Origin: Tethya wilhelma
Lineage: Eukaryota > Porifera > Demospongiae > Tethyida > Tethyidae
Assembly: GCA_964030475.1 (NCBI GenBank)
Contig: CAXIPT010000007.1
Location: 1,327,434-1,391,433, forward strand
Reading direction: 5' to 3'
DNA length: 64,000 nt
A program made the translations under genes and the position numbers. The notes beneath the pieces were generated by a model, which searched no databases, was not told where the DNA came from, and worked only from the letters and a program-made list of their open reading frames with translations. Of this stretch, positions 34,575-46,773 are shown piece after piece (within the stretch, counting starts at the first letter, position 1; every line of letters begins with the position of its first letter).

Positions 34575-35690
34575 GCTGGCAACACCAGTTGGTGCAGTTA
34601 GTAATACAATCACATTGTCTGGTTCTGAATCAATGGTGTTTGACAGTTTAAGGAGCTTTAGTGTATCAGAGTGAACAAGTCTTATCACATGTGATTTACC
34701 AACACCTCCAGGACCACTTAGAAACACTCTATAATTATGGCTCAATGGGTTTTGTTTTGCTTGAGGGCAATAACTGCTTCCTTACACCAGTTACGATGGA
34801 AAGTTACAATTTCTTTCTGTTTTTCATTCAAACCATGAAATAGCTTTCTATACTCATCTGTTGGTATTTCGTTGTTTTTTTTTTGGCAGCACTTTCAAAC
34901 CTTACACTCAACCCAGATCTAGAGGATGATGATGCAATTACATCGGCATTGTCTCTAAGGTCTTGTTCAGACACTTCTGTCAATGTCTCACTACCTTCTG
35001 CTAGGGATTGTGCTCTACTCTCTTCACTGGATGGGGCAAGCTGATTCCAACCATATACTCAGGGTTTAGATTGTCATCAAACTCAATCTCATCATGCAGT
35101 GTTTTCCTTGGTGAATTTGCTCTCATTGTCTAACACAGTTCTCTGGACATGCTGGTAATGTTCTTCATAGCTTGAATAACCACCTAGTAAGTCACTTTGC
35201 TCATCATACCATGGGAAATACAACAGGAGTCTGGCTCTGAACCAATTGGAAGGCTCTTTGTCTTTGTTGTGCTTACAGAAACGAATGACAGCGTCTCTCT
35301 TACGTTTCCTCATGGTGCCCATGTTATCAGTTAGCGTAATACATGCATGATGATGAGGAGGCTGCATTAATTATTGTCACTGGGGGGCAAAACATCACCA
35401 GTCACTATATCTTGCTTATAGTCAGTAGTGTAATTGGCAGCAAACTCAGCTAGACACATTGACTGTAATATGTTCTGTGTAGGTCTATGTGTGTATCTGT
35501 CAATCAAGCTTTTTTGGAATACATTTGTATCATCATCAGGCAAGTCTTTTAGGCTCTTCTTGTCTTTGAATACAGCTATTCTTTCATTTTTCTGGTTAGT
35601 GTCTACAAACACCACAGATCTACTCAACTGTTTCATAGGCAAAGACAGTATTCTATGACCAAGATGTTGGTGCAAGTATGTTAAGCATCA
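34575..35690 (-). pseudogene. PIF1/Helitron-type helicase, decayed
   Basis: Read from 35690 downward: SVVFVDTNQKNERIAVFKDK, DVFQKSLIDRYTHRP, LQSMCLAEFAANYTTDY, then after a stop ITLTDNMGTMRKRKRDAVIR, LLLYFPWYDEQSDLLGGYSS, and after further breaks LNEKQKEIVTFHRNWCKEAV and a Walker A box VFLSGPGGVGKSHVI with LLTAPTGVA. These are the ordered motifs of the PIF1-like helicase carried by Helitron transposons. Frame changes at the A10 tract near 34880 and near 34735, and an in-frame stop at 35367, break it. It is cut at the end of the PIH1D1 duplication (34580). No Rep domain or Helitron ends are visible. Confidence 0.8.
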
Positions 35691-35699
35691 TGAAGAGTC

Positions 35700-36163
35700 T
35701 TTGTTCGCATGTTTCCATGACAACAGGACTGTGGGTAAGAAAATTACAGGCAATACGCATATTTTTTAATTTTAATGAGGGTCCCATGCCTTAATGTCCT
35801 GAGAACTGTTAACTCTTTACAACATCACATCATATGCCCTCATTTTACTCAGTCTCACTGTAAAGCAAATAACAATAATACACAATTAGTTGCTCTACAA
35901 CTAATAATTAAGTCTAAATTATGCATGTCACAGATGCTTTCTAAGGGACCCTAAAACTGGTTTAGCGTTCAATACACATACGTCATCTTCAAACACACCC
36001 GGTACTCACAAATCTTTTCAAAACCACGTGGTTTCACAGATATATAATTATGCGCATGCGCAAACAGTGTGTACATGCCATGCACTTCTTGTGCTTTTAT
36101 TATTAATTAATTACCCTTTCAGTGTGTAAAACACACTGAAAGGGTTATAGTAGTCATTTTTTC

Positions 36164-36194
<31 letters not shown>

Positions 36195-37294
36195 TCATGT
36201 ACAGCTGATAAGACCTGAGCTATAACAGGATTTTCAATTCGAGTGATCACTTGAGTGCTCATTTTGGCTACGTGGCCAGTCCAAGTGCTTGAGTTTTTGC
36301 AAACTCCACATGTGAACAATCTAGCCTCGTCCCCAGGCCCAAAAGGGGTACGGTGTGTGTCCAAGCATTTATGTTAGAACCAGTATCGCTATTTCAGACT
36401 TCCAATGTTGTACGTTCTAGCAAACTGCGGCTAGCCTTCATTATCTATGCGATATTTGCTATACAGTGTACATAGTGCTAGTGGCTGGGATGCAGAGGAA
36501 CGCATCCTTTTGTATTTTATTTTACAAATAACAAAATAATTCATGATTCAAAATCTCATGACTAGAACCATTGATAATAAATTTATTATATACTTTTGTA
36601 CAATCATATCTATACATAGTTTATAAAAATTCTCATTTTCCCAGCATGAAAATGCTAGTATAAATTACAAAATAAATAAACTCCCAACGATTACTTATGG
36701 TTAGGCTCTCCACCAATTGAAAAGTTACTAGTTCTTCAGTGTTGCAACATCTAAAAATTTCAACCTGTAGTACACAAGTAAACCATTTGCATACCTTTAT
36801 TACCTTGAGTGTGTGCATAATCATACGTATATACAGTACTGTCCCATAGACACAATACAAAATGTTTATCGCCTAGCATATAAAACAAAGTTAAGCCTTC
36901 AAAGTTGCTAAAAACTGGAAGGCAGAATAGTCTCACAGCTGAATTAACTACTGTGGTAATGCTGAGTGTTTCGATAGATGTTGATACTACTGGATAAAGA
37001 CAACAGCAGAAAATAAAAGCGACACTGAGTGAGACTAAACTGCTGACATCTATCATACGTGTAGTACGTATAGTAGGAATGGGCCAACTGTCCCATTGAC
37101 ACAATACAAAATCATGCTTATAAACTTTCAGGGAAAGAAAGCTAAGCCTTCAAATGCATTTAATAGCCTCCCCCAGACAGTTTGCTTACTGGCATTAACC
37201 AAGAAAACAGGCAGAAAGTTTCTAAAGCACTCTGGAGAGAGTGCAACCAGCTCCCCTCTTGGAATATCAATATATAGTAGGAAGACTAAGCTTC
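35700..37294. other. Intergenic with small repeats
   Basis: No gene seen. It holds a 15-bp-arm hairpin at 36113-36145, a (TG)n tract at 36167-36193, a half foldback repeat at 36322-36347 and two similar 60-bp blocks at 36838-36902 and 37087-37160 (GACACAATACAAAAT ... AAGCCTTCAAA). Confidence 0.55.
36113..36145. repeat. Perfect hairpin, 15-bp arms
   Basis: ACCCTTTCAGTGTGT, AAA loop, then the exact inverse. It may be a terminator-like or MITE-end structure; function not known. Confidence 0.7.
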
Positions 37295-40200
37295 TTAAAC
37301 TCCAGATTTAGTAACTCTGGCATAAGTTTCTAGATTTATTTGAGCTGCTGTCTGAAGTATGGCACTTTTGTCTGACATTTGACCTCTTTCGGACACCTCC
37401 TTTATGACGCCAGGAAGCCTTACACATAAGTAGGTGGGGCTTGAATTTTGTCTAACCTGTGGTAACTTAAATTCATGGGCTATCTTGTGGTAGTACTCTC
37501 GAAGCACTAGCACTCATAGGCAAGTAAGAAATAGCATCCAAAATTATTATTGTCCAAGGATTGGCAGCTTACTCTATATACGTAATAGTAACATCAAAAC
37601 AATGTTGCTTCCAAAAGCTGGCTATAGAGTGGGTCGGTCGGGATATGGAAAACTATCTATTTCTTTGTATAGTGGCCTGAATAAAAAAAAGCATATATAC
37701 TGTATACAGGAGGCATGCATGCACCCAAGAGCAAGCATGTAGAGTGTTTCTGCCCAATATATGCATGCATCCCGACAATGAAAACAATACACAAGCAAGG
37801 AGTATCATTATAGCTTACCGAGGAAGGTTTGACAATCAACCCAAGACAGTCAGTGCCTACGCCCATTGTATGGACATTTATCAAGCAATCCCAAAAGATT
37901 TGTCCATAACCTTTTTCATGCTCTTGCTTTACCTAAAAAAATAAACAAATGAATAAACTGAAACCCCCCAAAAAAATTGAAGCATAAATAGCACAAATAG
38001 ACTTATTCAATAAGGCTATGAACAATATTGCAAGCAAGAATAGCAGTTAACTTTCGCGCAAGGACTACCTTATAGCGGGAAATTTTCGTGAGGGAAAATT
38101 TTTGCAAATTTCGCGGTTTGGCAGCTTTCCGCGAAAATTTCCCCCCACGAAATTTGTAAGGTATATGGTCGTCATGTAATGTTGAGATGCAAATCCACGA
38201 AAATTTTCCCCGCGAATTTCTACTCAAGACGAAAACGCAAAAATTTTCCCCCACGAAAATTTCCCGCTATACGGTATTTTTCGAGGAAAGCAATTTTCAC
38301 ATAATTATTTTGTCGATTAGGGCTGGGGACAATGCTTGCATTATACGTACTGCAAATTGTGCCATGATGTTTAAGTTAAACGAACAAAAATGGTACTATT
38401 GTGGCTTCCCACTAGCGCTCTCTATAAGTGCTCAAAATAGTTTCTATGACATATTATATGGCTTTGCATGCAGTTGGTAATCTGTCAAGGAGAGCCTCTG
38501 AGCAGGTTTGAAGTCTCTACTTTGTTTTGCTAGATCATAAACATTTTGTATGGGTGATATCGATATCACCCTAGTCTACTAGAAATACAGTAGACCACAA
38601 TCCTTTGATGTGTGACCGCAATGAGTAATAATGTAGCATTACAGGAACCAATAACTTCCTACGCAAGCATGGAGCGTGGCAAAGTAACAAAGCCAGCTAC
38701 GCTCCTTGAATCAATAAGAGCTAGGTCTAAATACAACATAAATGTGCTTATAATTGCACAGTCTTATAGTCCTGTGGAGAAAATGTTTGTAAACGTATGT
38801 ACAATACTAAATGACTATACTTTATAAACATTAATACAAACAATCACGTACTTCAGCAATAGCCTTCAATGTTTCATTCTTCAAATCTATCATAGCGACA
38901 CCTGGAAGACACTAATGAAGAGAACCAAAAACAGCTAGGATTATACAAATAAGTTAAAACAATGAAAATTCATCATGCATGACTTTCAGCTGTGCTTATA
39001 TTTTTTTCACATGAATGTAATTTGGAGAACATGGCATAGAATCAGGACTAGCTTACAATCAATGTCCTCGATTCAGTTTCAGAAGGGAATTGACAGTTAG
39101 CAGACTGGTATAAGATCTGGTCTGTAAAATTTGCAGTAGATAAACATCTAGTATATTAAAATAAAGAAACTGGTCAGTGTAGGGAATTTTAACAAGTAGA
39201 TATAACTACTGTGCACCAATATGGTTGGAGCAAGCATGAGTAAGCCAATTAACATTAGTGCAATGAACAACTATAGTCTGTCCAAGAGTGTGGTTCGCTT
39301 GACTCATGCATGTGCACCACAACAATCTTTGCATGTTTGTGTGTCTCAGTTGCTAACACAGAAAACTGCAGATGCAGAAACTATAGGCACATGCAAAGCA
39401 TGGCAGCTAGGGGTGGTCTTAGATATATTGTGTATACTGCTTACAGATTGATTCTACCAGCATGGTCCTATCCTAATTAATTGCTACAAATTATTGCTGT
39501 AATGATTATTCACAGACATGCAGGTTCTGTCTTGCAGTTTAAATGGAAGTAGTCAGACCATCCTAGTATAACCTGTAATTGTGCTGCAGACATAATTTCT
39601 AAGCAGCCTATATTCATGCAGGGTATACCGGTATGTTCATTATCTTTAAGCGTACTGTTCGTTCATATAATGGTCAATTGTTTATCAATTCTCTCTCTCT
39701 CTCTCTCGGATCTCTCTCTCTCTATATATATATACTTACTCTTGCAAGGTATTAGACCCATACCGTACCAGTCCAAACAAAGTAAACATGAAAATTTTGC
39801 CACGATCATTGGTTAAGCCCATATCACACAGTCGCATAGAATCCAGCATATTGCCCAATAGAACCCTAAACTCTCCAATTTTCTCGGCCATATTTATAGT
39901 CACATAATTCAAAGCAGTCTTCATCACCTCTTTGTCTGAAAACTCATTTACCTAGGAATAAGAATACAAATTACATTGAACAGGGGTGCATGTAAACATG
40001 TCACTTAAAAACTATACCCCAGGGTGTAAATTCTGCTGTTGCCATGGTGTCCTTGATGTTTCGCACCTTTTCCCCTCCCGTTTTACTCTCTGGGGTGTGG
40101 TTTTAAAATGGCAATGGCCTTTATTTACATGTACCCTTGTTTTAACAGTGCCGCGAATGGCATGTAATATTGACCTGTTTATCGGGGAATCATGCAGGAG

Positions 40201-42880
40201 GAAAATTTTGCTGTTGTTTACATTTCACAGATTGACGTTGCCGCGGAAAATGAAAACGTTAAAGTTAAGTAAACAGTTATTATATACATGTAAGCAGAAA
40301 ACAACACACTGTATAGAAAACAGAAAACAACACACTGTATAGCTATGAGAATTTGGAAACAGACAACTATCTAGAAGAGGTCCTGCATATGCACTGAGGA
40401 GTTTGTGTTTGAGGCAATCAAAAATTTGGACGCCCCCTAAATGAAACCCTGGGTACGCTAAAATTCATACTTGAAACAGAGAAAAATATTATCTACAAGG
40501 GAAAGCAACACTAACATTGTCTTTTTGAAGTCTTCTGAAGTTTCTTTGAAGCGCTGGAGTATATCTTTTCAGAGTCTTGAACTGCTCCCAGTGTAATATG
40601 AAGGGGAAAACCGAGGGAAAAATGCATATTGCCCTCGGTTTTCCCCTTCTTCATGTTATACACCATGAAAAAAATGTGTTAATAATAATTATGGCTTCCT
40701 GGGATACAAGCGCATATACTTTTTGCTACATATGTACATTGGCCATTCCACGTCAGTCCTTCAGTGTGTCAGTTCTCAGTAGTGACTTCATGCAATTGTG
40801 TCACTGAAGTGATTGTTCTGTGAATAAACGAAAGCAACTTACACCATTGCCAATCATCTTCCTGATATCCTGTACAGATAATGATCGATTTCTCCGATCA
40901 CAATAGAATAGTTTAAGATCCTAAAACAGATGAGAGAGGGTAAAGATGAAATTTTACTCAAGAAATATACTCACTTTTGCACACTATGATTAAGCCTCAG
41001 CACATGCATACATAGCGCGTATACAGAGGATTATGGTAGTCGTTTTGTGTGTGTCTGTCTGTCTGTCTGTTACTAGATTATCTGAAGAACGGCAGCTCTA
41101 TATGGTCAAAATGGAAGGTACTTAAATTCATAAATCAATATTATCTTGAAAATTGTCGTGTAGAGTCGTGCAAATCGCTGTAGTTTCTGAGAACTGAGGC
41201 TTTTGAACACTTTTAGTTTCTTAGCTTCGATGCCACATCCATCGATCACGCCCCATATAGTGTGCGTTATCTAGAAATACAGTAGAACTTGGACTGGGCA
41301 TGATGCAGATCTTGGCTCAGTTGGCTTTGCTGCTTTACTATGATAGGTGGGTAACTGGAAGTTAAATTTAGTGAGATAATACTTTGTAGAACTATGCATC
41401 TTTGTAGCTTATTTATTTGCTGTTAAATAGCAGTAAAAGTCCATACAGGCTCAGCCAAGGTACCGGTGTCACTGCCATGACTCATACTCAATAAATGTTA
41501 GCCTTAGTAAAAAAATTTAGAGTATATAAACTGTTTTAGGGGGGCTGACGTGAAAATCTGAAAAAAATATTGTTTGGTATAAAACTGTAGCTCAGGTGGT
41601 GTACATTTAGAAAATCAAGCCTTTTTTTATTAATTGTAAGTCCTTTTCTTTAGTCTACAGTAGACAATGACGGCACCTATGGTACATAAGCCGTGGCGCA
41701 CTCAACTAGTATGCACATGCAACTAAAACATGTATGCATATAAGAGTACAATGAGACCTCAGTATGCAGCAAGGTCCATTGAAGCCTGTAAGCCAAGCAG
41801 AGATGCCAGCATGCAGCTGCAATGTGCAATGCAGCTAGGATGTGTTGAATTGTAGTCAGCCCAGTTATAATAATCTCTGTTTACAAATTCATAAAATGGT
41901 AAATAGTTACTCAGTCTGATGCTTATAGTGCATGTGCAGTAAACTGAATTCAACTTAAAATGTTGACAAGAACAGTATTTGATATCTAAAAAATAAACTT
42001 ACTGGGGTAGGAATAGATACGCCGAATAAGTCTCCTTTATGTGGCAGTACGTTGTCTAAACCATCAAGTAAGACTTCAAGCAATACTGCTTCACCTGCAG
42101 TAACATACTTGGTCGAGTCACCAAAGGTGGCCTTCCCCAGCTCAGCTAGAGTACCAACGTCAGATGGGTCAGATGTACAAGTAGGCTTTGGGTCCAGCAG
42201 CTTAATTCTTTTTTTATTTACACTTTTCACTAAGTCAAACATAGACTCCATTTTAAATACTGAAAACTGGGATGCCGTTAAATCAAATTCCCTCCTATAT
42301 TTAGAGAGCATCTCTTGGAACGTTTCAAAGGATACTTTAAATTCCTAAAATATTCAAATGAGATATACATGATGATAATGATAGCAGAAGAGGTCAAAAA
42401 CAGGCTTGACCTTTTTGTAATAATAATTATACGACAAATAAATTAACACAGAATTGCATGTGACGTCACGACTGCATTGGTGCATTCATCCGCCATTATG
42501 TGTATTGGAGTCAATGGGGAACTTGATGAACAATATAGAGTTCATCAAGTTCCCCATTGACTCCAATACACATAATGGCGGATGAATGCACCAATGCAGT
42601 CGTGACGTCACATGCAATTCTGTGTTAATTTATTTGTCGTATAATTATTATTACAAAAAGGTCAAGCCTGTTTTTGACCTCTTCTGCTATCATTATCATC
42701 NGCCATAAATCCTTGAAACCAGTTTATAACTATTACTAAATTCCTGGATCCCTGTTTACTGATGCATGCCCTCTTCTTGAGTTTATAAGCCCTTGGTAAT
42801 AGCAATCTCACCTGAGTTACACCTCTTTTCTTATTATTCATGTATTCGTCTACTATTTCATCCCCACACGGACGTTTCAT
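37295..42880 (-). CDS. Uncharacterised multi-exon gene, possible PD-(D/E)XK nuclease
   Basis: I do not recognise the family. Exons I can support: 42812-42880 (MKRPCGDEIVDEYMNNKKRG), 42003-42344 (EFKVSFETFQEMLSKYRREF ... FGVSIPTP), 40843-40920, 40516-40581 (FKTLKRYTPALQRNFRRLQK), 39740-39951 (VNEFSDKEVMKTALNYVTIN ... FTLFGLVRYGSN), 39057-39121 (QILYQSANCQFPSETESRTL), 38852-38911 (CLPGVAMIDLKNETLKAIAE), 37819-37932 (VKQEHEKGYGQIFWDCLINV) and the last 37295-37512 (VLREYYHKIAHEFKLPQ to a TAA stop). Most are phase-consistent; the links 39740 to 39121 and 37819 to 37512 are not, so an exon is missing at each. MIDLKNETLKAIAE-VKQ...GYGQ fits D-x(11)-E-V-K...Q of PD-(D/E)XK nucleases, as in Crinkler-type proteins; this is inference. 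N 42701 lies in intron 1. Confidence 0.55.
38066..38276. repeat. MITE-like foldback, 210 bp (TATAGCGGGAAA family)
   Basis: ACCTTATAGCGGGAAATTTT to ATTTCCCGCTATACGGTA, with the same internal GCGAAAATTT blocks as the MSH3-intron copy at 17406-17615. It lies in an intron of the uncharacterised gene. Confidence 0.85.
40600..40649. repeat. Hairpin with 18-bp arms
   Basis: GAAGGGGAAAACCGAGGG and its exact inverse around a 14-nt AT-rich loop, 16 bp upstream of the acceptor of a 66-bp exon of the uncharacterised gene (minus strand). Confidence 0.75.
42371..42700. repeat. Perfect palindrome, 161-bp arms, abutting a gap
   Basis: Arms 42371-42531 and 42540-42700 are exact inverses with an 8-nt spacer AATATAGA, and the right arm ends at N 42701. 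It lies in intron 1 of the uncharacterised gene. Perfect identity over 161 bp ending at a gap fits a hairpin-type assembly or cloning artefact, or a very young inverted duplication. Confidence 0.9.
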
Positions 42881-44570
42881 TGTTCAATTTAGTGTTAAAT
42901 TAGAACATTACGGTATGCCTTACTAATATTCATAGTACTTAGCAACGCAAACTAATTACCACATCAAGTGGTTGCTATATATACTCTGGCCTTTCCAGAG
43001 CCATATAGAGTCAAAAACAGTTCTAAACATAGCACACAGGTCCTCTACAGTACAGCAAGCGCTAATACGCAGCAGCTGCACATTCCCTGAAAAACTGAGC
43101 ATGATATTGAACCACACGGGTTGTAACCAAAATGTTCAAAAGCACCTCCATGTAAGCATTCTTCTGTGCTTTCAGAAGTTTTCTGTGACATACAATCAAC
43201 ATTTGTGTAACGGACTGGGAAAAGGGGTCATTTGGGATCGCATATATTATTAATTAATCAGAGGTTAAAGTTCAACTATATTCGCGCATATTTTCTATTT
43301 AAGTGAAAGAAAATTTTTCATGTGAATTTGAAAGTTCAGTAAACCTAGAGAAGTGATGTAAAAGCTTGACAAAGGATACCTGTACTAGTTTAGAGCTTGG
43401 AAATAAGTTGTTCTTGTGTCAAGAAGAGTTTTCTCCACCAAGAACAATGGCCATGAAACACACCAGATGATAAGAGTTTAAACTCTGAGACTTTTGACAT
43501 CTAATTACTGCTTAGGGTGTTGTAAGTTTTTGTTTCTAGAGACTTCTATGATAGTGCAACCTATTGCATACAAAAACTTGATTTTGTCATATTAGCCCAA
43601 ATGACTCCTTTTCCTAGTCACAAACACATTTATAGATAGCATAGACATTGAGTAACATATGAAAAGCATTCATATGTTGTGTCCTTTTTTTTGACAAAAT
43701 TTATAAGCATTCAAAAAATGATGAATATTAAACAGAATCTACGTTCATCTTAGTTCATTTTATATGACACCACAAGCAACTCTGGGTGGCATGATGGTAG
43801 AAACACACTGAAAGGAGAGAGAGAAGCTATTCTCATCAAGTAGAACAAGTTAGAGCCACAGAAGCAAGTGAGTAGGCTTGTGAACCAGTGTGTTAATAAC
43901 AGAAATGACCGAAGATCTTCTGTTGGGAAAAATAATCCTGGAAAGCATACAACACTTGCACTGTATGTCCTTGTCAGTTCTTTGGGATACTTCAGAGTAA
44001 GCTAGATTGGTAAAGTAAAAAAAGAGAACAAATCACAAGTGTTTTACATGACAATAATGACGTCTATGACGTTTGTAATCGACATACACACATACAAAAA
44101 TATATGCCAGTATAATTTGTCATGGTTACTTTCAGTTAATGGACAGTTTACAAGTGGCTACACTCAAAAGTTATGTCAATTCATGGTTTATAGACCCGAA
44201 ATAAACCGTTTTGAAAAATTTATGGCCAAATTGCATTAATTTATACTTAACAGTATCATAAGTAGTTAATAATTCATGAATTTTACCACCTCCAATCTCC
44301 ATGCAAAAAAAAGGACACAGATAAAACATAAGCTTACTGTAAACTTCAGTCCAAGTAGAAGCAAGAAAACAATCCAGCTTCTGTGGGAAAACTTCAGCTT
44401 TAGAATCACATTCTTTCAAAGTGAAGGCGTTCAAAGAAGGTTGGTCGGCTTCTTGGACTGTAACTCAGCTCCAGTAGGTGCTATGAAGCTCAAACAAAGA
44501 CGAAAAGCTTCAGCAAAGACAAGCGCTTTCAGCCATGTTTACTGCTTCCACGTGTTTTTAACGGTATTCA
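42881..44570. other. Intergenic, no gene recognised
   Basis: AT-rich; open frames here are short and without family resemblance or consistent splice sites. Confidence 0.5.
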
Positions 44571-45120
44571 TAAACCCCGTTCACACGAGGCACTTAACCC
44601 AGGTTCTAACCCGGATTAAACTAATCCGGATTACGTGTAAACGCTCTAATCCGGATTATAAACCAGGTTAGCTAACCCACCTCAGGGTGGTGGATTGAAT
44701 AATGCTAGTTGGGTTGCTAATAGTTGAAAAAATATTTAGAATTTTGTTGAAAGTATAGCGCTGTATTATTTTACCTGAGAGAGGCTGCAATCCAAGAACA
44801 GCAAAAAGAACAGCAGTTCAGTCACAAAAAGCGCTTGAGGAAGCATTGGAAAGATAGTTCTACACAAAATAAGCCTGTTTTTGGCTCTTACTTTTGCTTT
44901 ATGAGCCTGTTAAAAAGATTTATTTCACTCGCTAAATTTTCACTCTAATTAATGCACACTGATGACGTCATTGACCCGGGTTTCAACCCGGTACGTACCC
45001 AGGTTTGCGTTTACACTGCAGCTCTTGAACTGGATTCATGTGAACGCTCCCAAGTGGGTTGTAATCCGGATTAACTAATCCGGGTTGATCTGGATTAGGG
45101 TACGTGTAAACAGGGTTTTA
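44571..45120. mobile_element. Non-autonomous DNA transposon, 550 bp
   Basis: Ends TAAACCCCGTTCACACG and CGTGTAAACAGGGTTTTA are inverted repeats. Subterminal parts are full of AATCCGGATTA and AACCCGGGTT blocks in both orientations. The core (TTTACCTGA..GAGGCTGCAATCC) is shared with 55566-56045. No coding capacity. Confidence 0.8.
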
Positions 45121-45331
45121 GAGCGCACGTGTAAAGCTGGGCTACCTGTTGCTATGGGCCAACAGGATGCGTTGCTATGTAGCTTCAATTTTTTGGGGGC
45201 GCGCGCACGCGGGACTAAATTGGTATTACGACATACGGAGTGAAACGTCCGTGCCCACGTGACAAAAAAAATTTGAAAATTAGAAATTCAAATAATTTTT
45301 TGAACAAATTACTATTATATTCCCGAGAATT

Positions 45332-45424
45332 ATGGCGTCACGGTCTATGTTGAGACTTGGAGATCGAGTGGGTTTATTACGTCGAAAGATACTGTCAGCC
45401 TCGTTGTCTTCAATGCCGAATGTC
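45332..45424 (+). CDS. First exon with mitochondrial-like presequence
   Basis: ATG in a fair context followed by MASRSMLRLGDRVGLLRRKI, LSASLSSMPNV and a GTAAGTG donor (phase 0). Rich in Arg, Ser and Leu with one acidic residue, typical of a matrix-targeting peptide. The following exon is not found before the next mobile elements, so the protein cannot be named. Confidence 0.5.
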
Positions 45425-45615
45425 GTAAGTGATATAGCTATACCTTTTATGTATACCTAGCAGTAAGGCTTGTCCATATACCTTACATTAGTACCTATAT
45501 ACCTATCCCTAGCCCTAGTTTAGTCTGTTTCAAGCCAGGTTCTCTCCTTGCTAGGAGCGAGTCTAGATGTATATCATCCCAATTATTGATTTGTGCTTCA
45601 CTTGTTCTATATAAG

Positions 45616-45901
45616 CAAGGGGTGGCAACTGCCATTCACTCTGTACTTGCATCCGCGACCGCGGTCAAGATGACGGTCAACGGTCAAAATGAGATTTTAG
45701 TGAAAGTCAACGGTCAAAATGAAATTTCAGAACGGTCAAAGTCGGTAAAGGTCGTCGCAGATAAGTCAAGCGCGAAATTCCACCACTCGGTCAATGGTCA
45801 AGATCAAATTTTAGCTACGGTCAACGGTCAAAATGGACAGTCAAGATCTTGACCGTGGTCGCGGGTGCAACTACTAAGTGACTGGCAGTTGCCACCCCTT
45901 G
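45616..45901. mobile_element. MITE, 286 bp, with internal GGTCAAAAT array
   Basis: Terminal inverted repeats of 23 bp (CAAGGGGTGGCAACTGCCA...) and a 5-bp direct repeat ATAAG on both sides (45611-45615, 45902-45906). Inside are several copies of ACGGTCAAAATGAGATTTTA-like units. Long open frames here come from the repeat only. Confidence 0.85.
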
Positions 45902-46155
45902 ATAAGCCTCAAAAACAACAACAACAACAACAACAACAACAAAAGATGTACCTGGGCCCCAGGGACATTTATAATCAGTTCTCATTTTGTGTGCATTGTC
46001 TCTCTGCTGGTCCGGTTTGTTTTGACTAAAAACTAAGGCTTAGCAATTCTAGATCCCCGCCAAATGGTAATGCCAAACTAGCAGTATGCCATGGTGTGCG
46101 TGTTTTTTTTTTTTTTTTTTAGAATGTTAGGTTCCCAAATTATAAAGAATTTATA

Positions 46156-46485
46156 ATAGACCTTTTTCATTACGTGATTTTACGTCAATTTCGGGTGTGG
46201 TTCACATAGCAGCTGCTCGTTTTGGTGTACAGCTAAAGTACTGAATGTATGGGAGATCGCGTTCAAGTCTGGATTTTTTACTTACTGCAGCAAAAATAGC
46301 CAGGTGATTTTTGACATTACTGCCTTGTAAGCCAGTACATATAAACTGATCGTTGAGCATTATATAGGCTGACTAGCAGAACAGAATTCTCCCATACATT
46401 TCTCCCTATCACGAGCGCGAATTTGCATATTCATTTACTAATTTACATATTCATCTGTACACCATTGACTATGAAAAAGGTCTAT
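46156..46485. mobile_element. MITE, 330 bp
   Basis: Perfect 15-bp terminal inverted repeats ATAGACCTTTTTCAT / ATGAAAAAGGTCTAT. No coding sequence. Confidence 0.8.
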
Positions 46486-46738
46486 TTACCCAGATGCACT
46501 AGCAGGTTCTCATCAGACATTTGTGTATTCAGAACCACGTGTTCCCATTGTTGATTTGTAGGCCAACATAAACCTATTGAGTGAACATCATTGGTCCATT
46601 AAGAGCAAGGTTATACCTTTTGACTAGTGTATGGCTTACATGCTGTAAAGGAAGGCTCATGGAAGTTGGCAACCCGAAAAAAAAAATTGAATTGAAAGCA
46701 TTAATGGTGCACATCCCTCGCACACTGTGCACACTCAA

Positions 46739-46740
46739 CA

Positions 46741-46773
<33 letters not shown>

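Noticed and set aside
44276..44671. 131-codon open frame
   Set aside because: No recognisable motif, no codon bias, runs into the transposon end at 44571.
45586..45852. 88-codon frame with VNGQNEI repeats
   Set aside because: Lies entirely inside the MITE with the GGTCAAAAT array.
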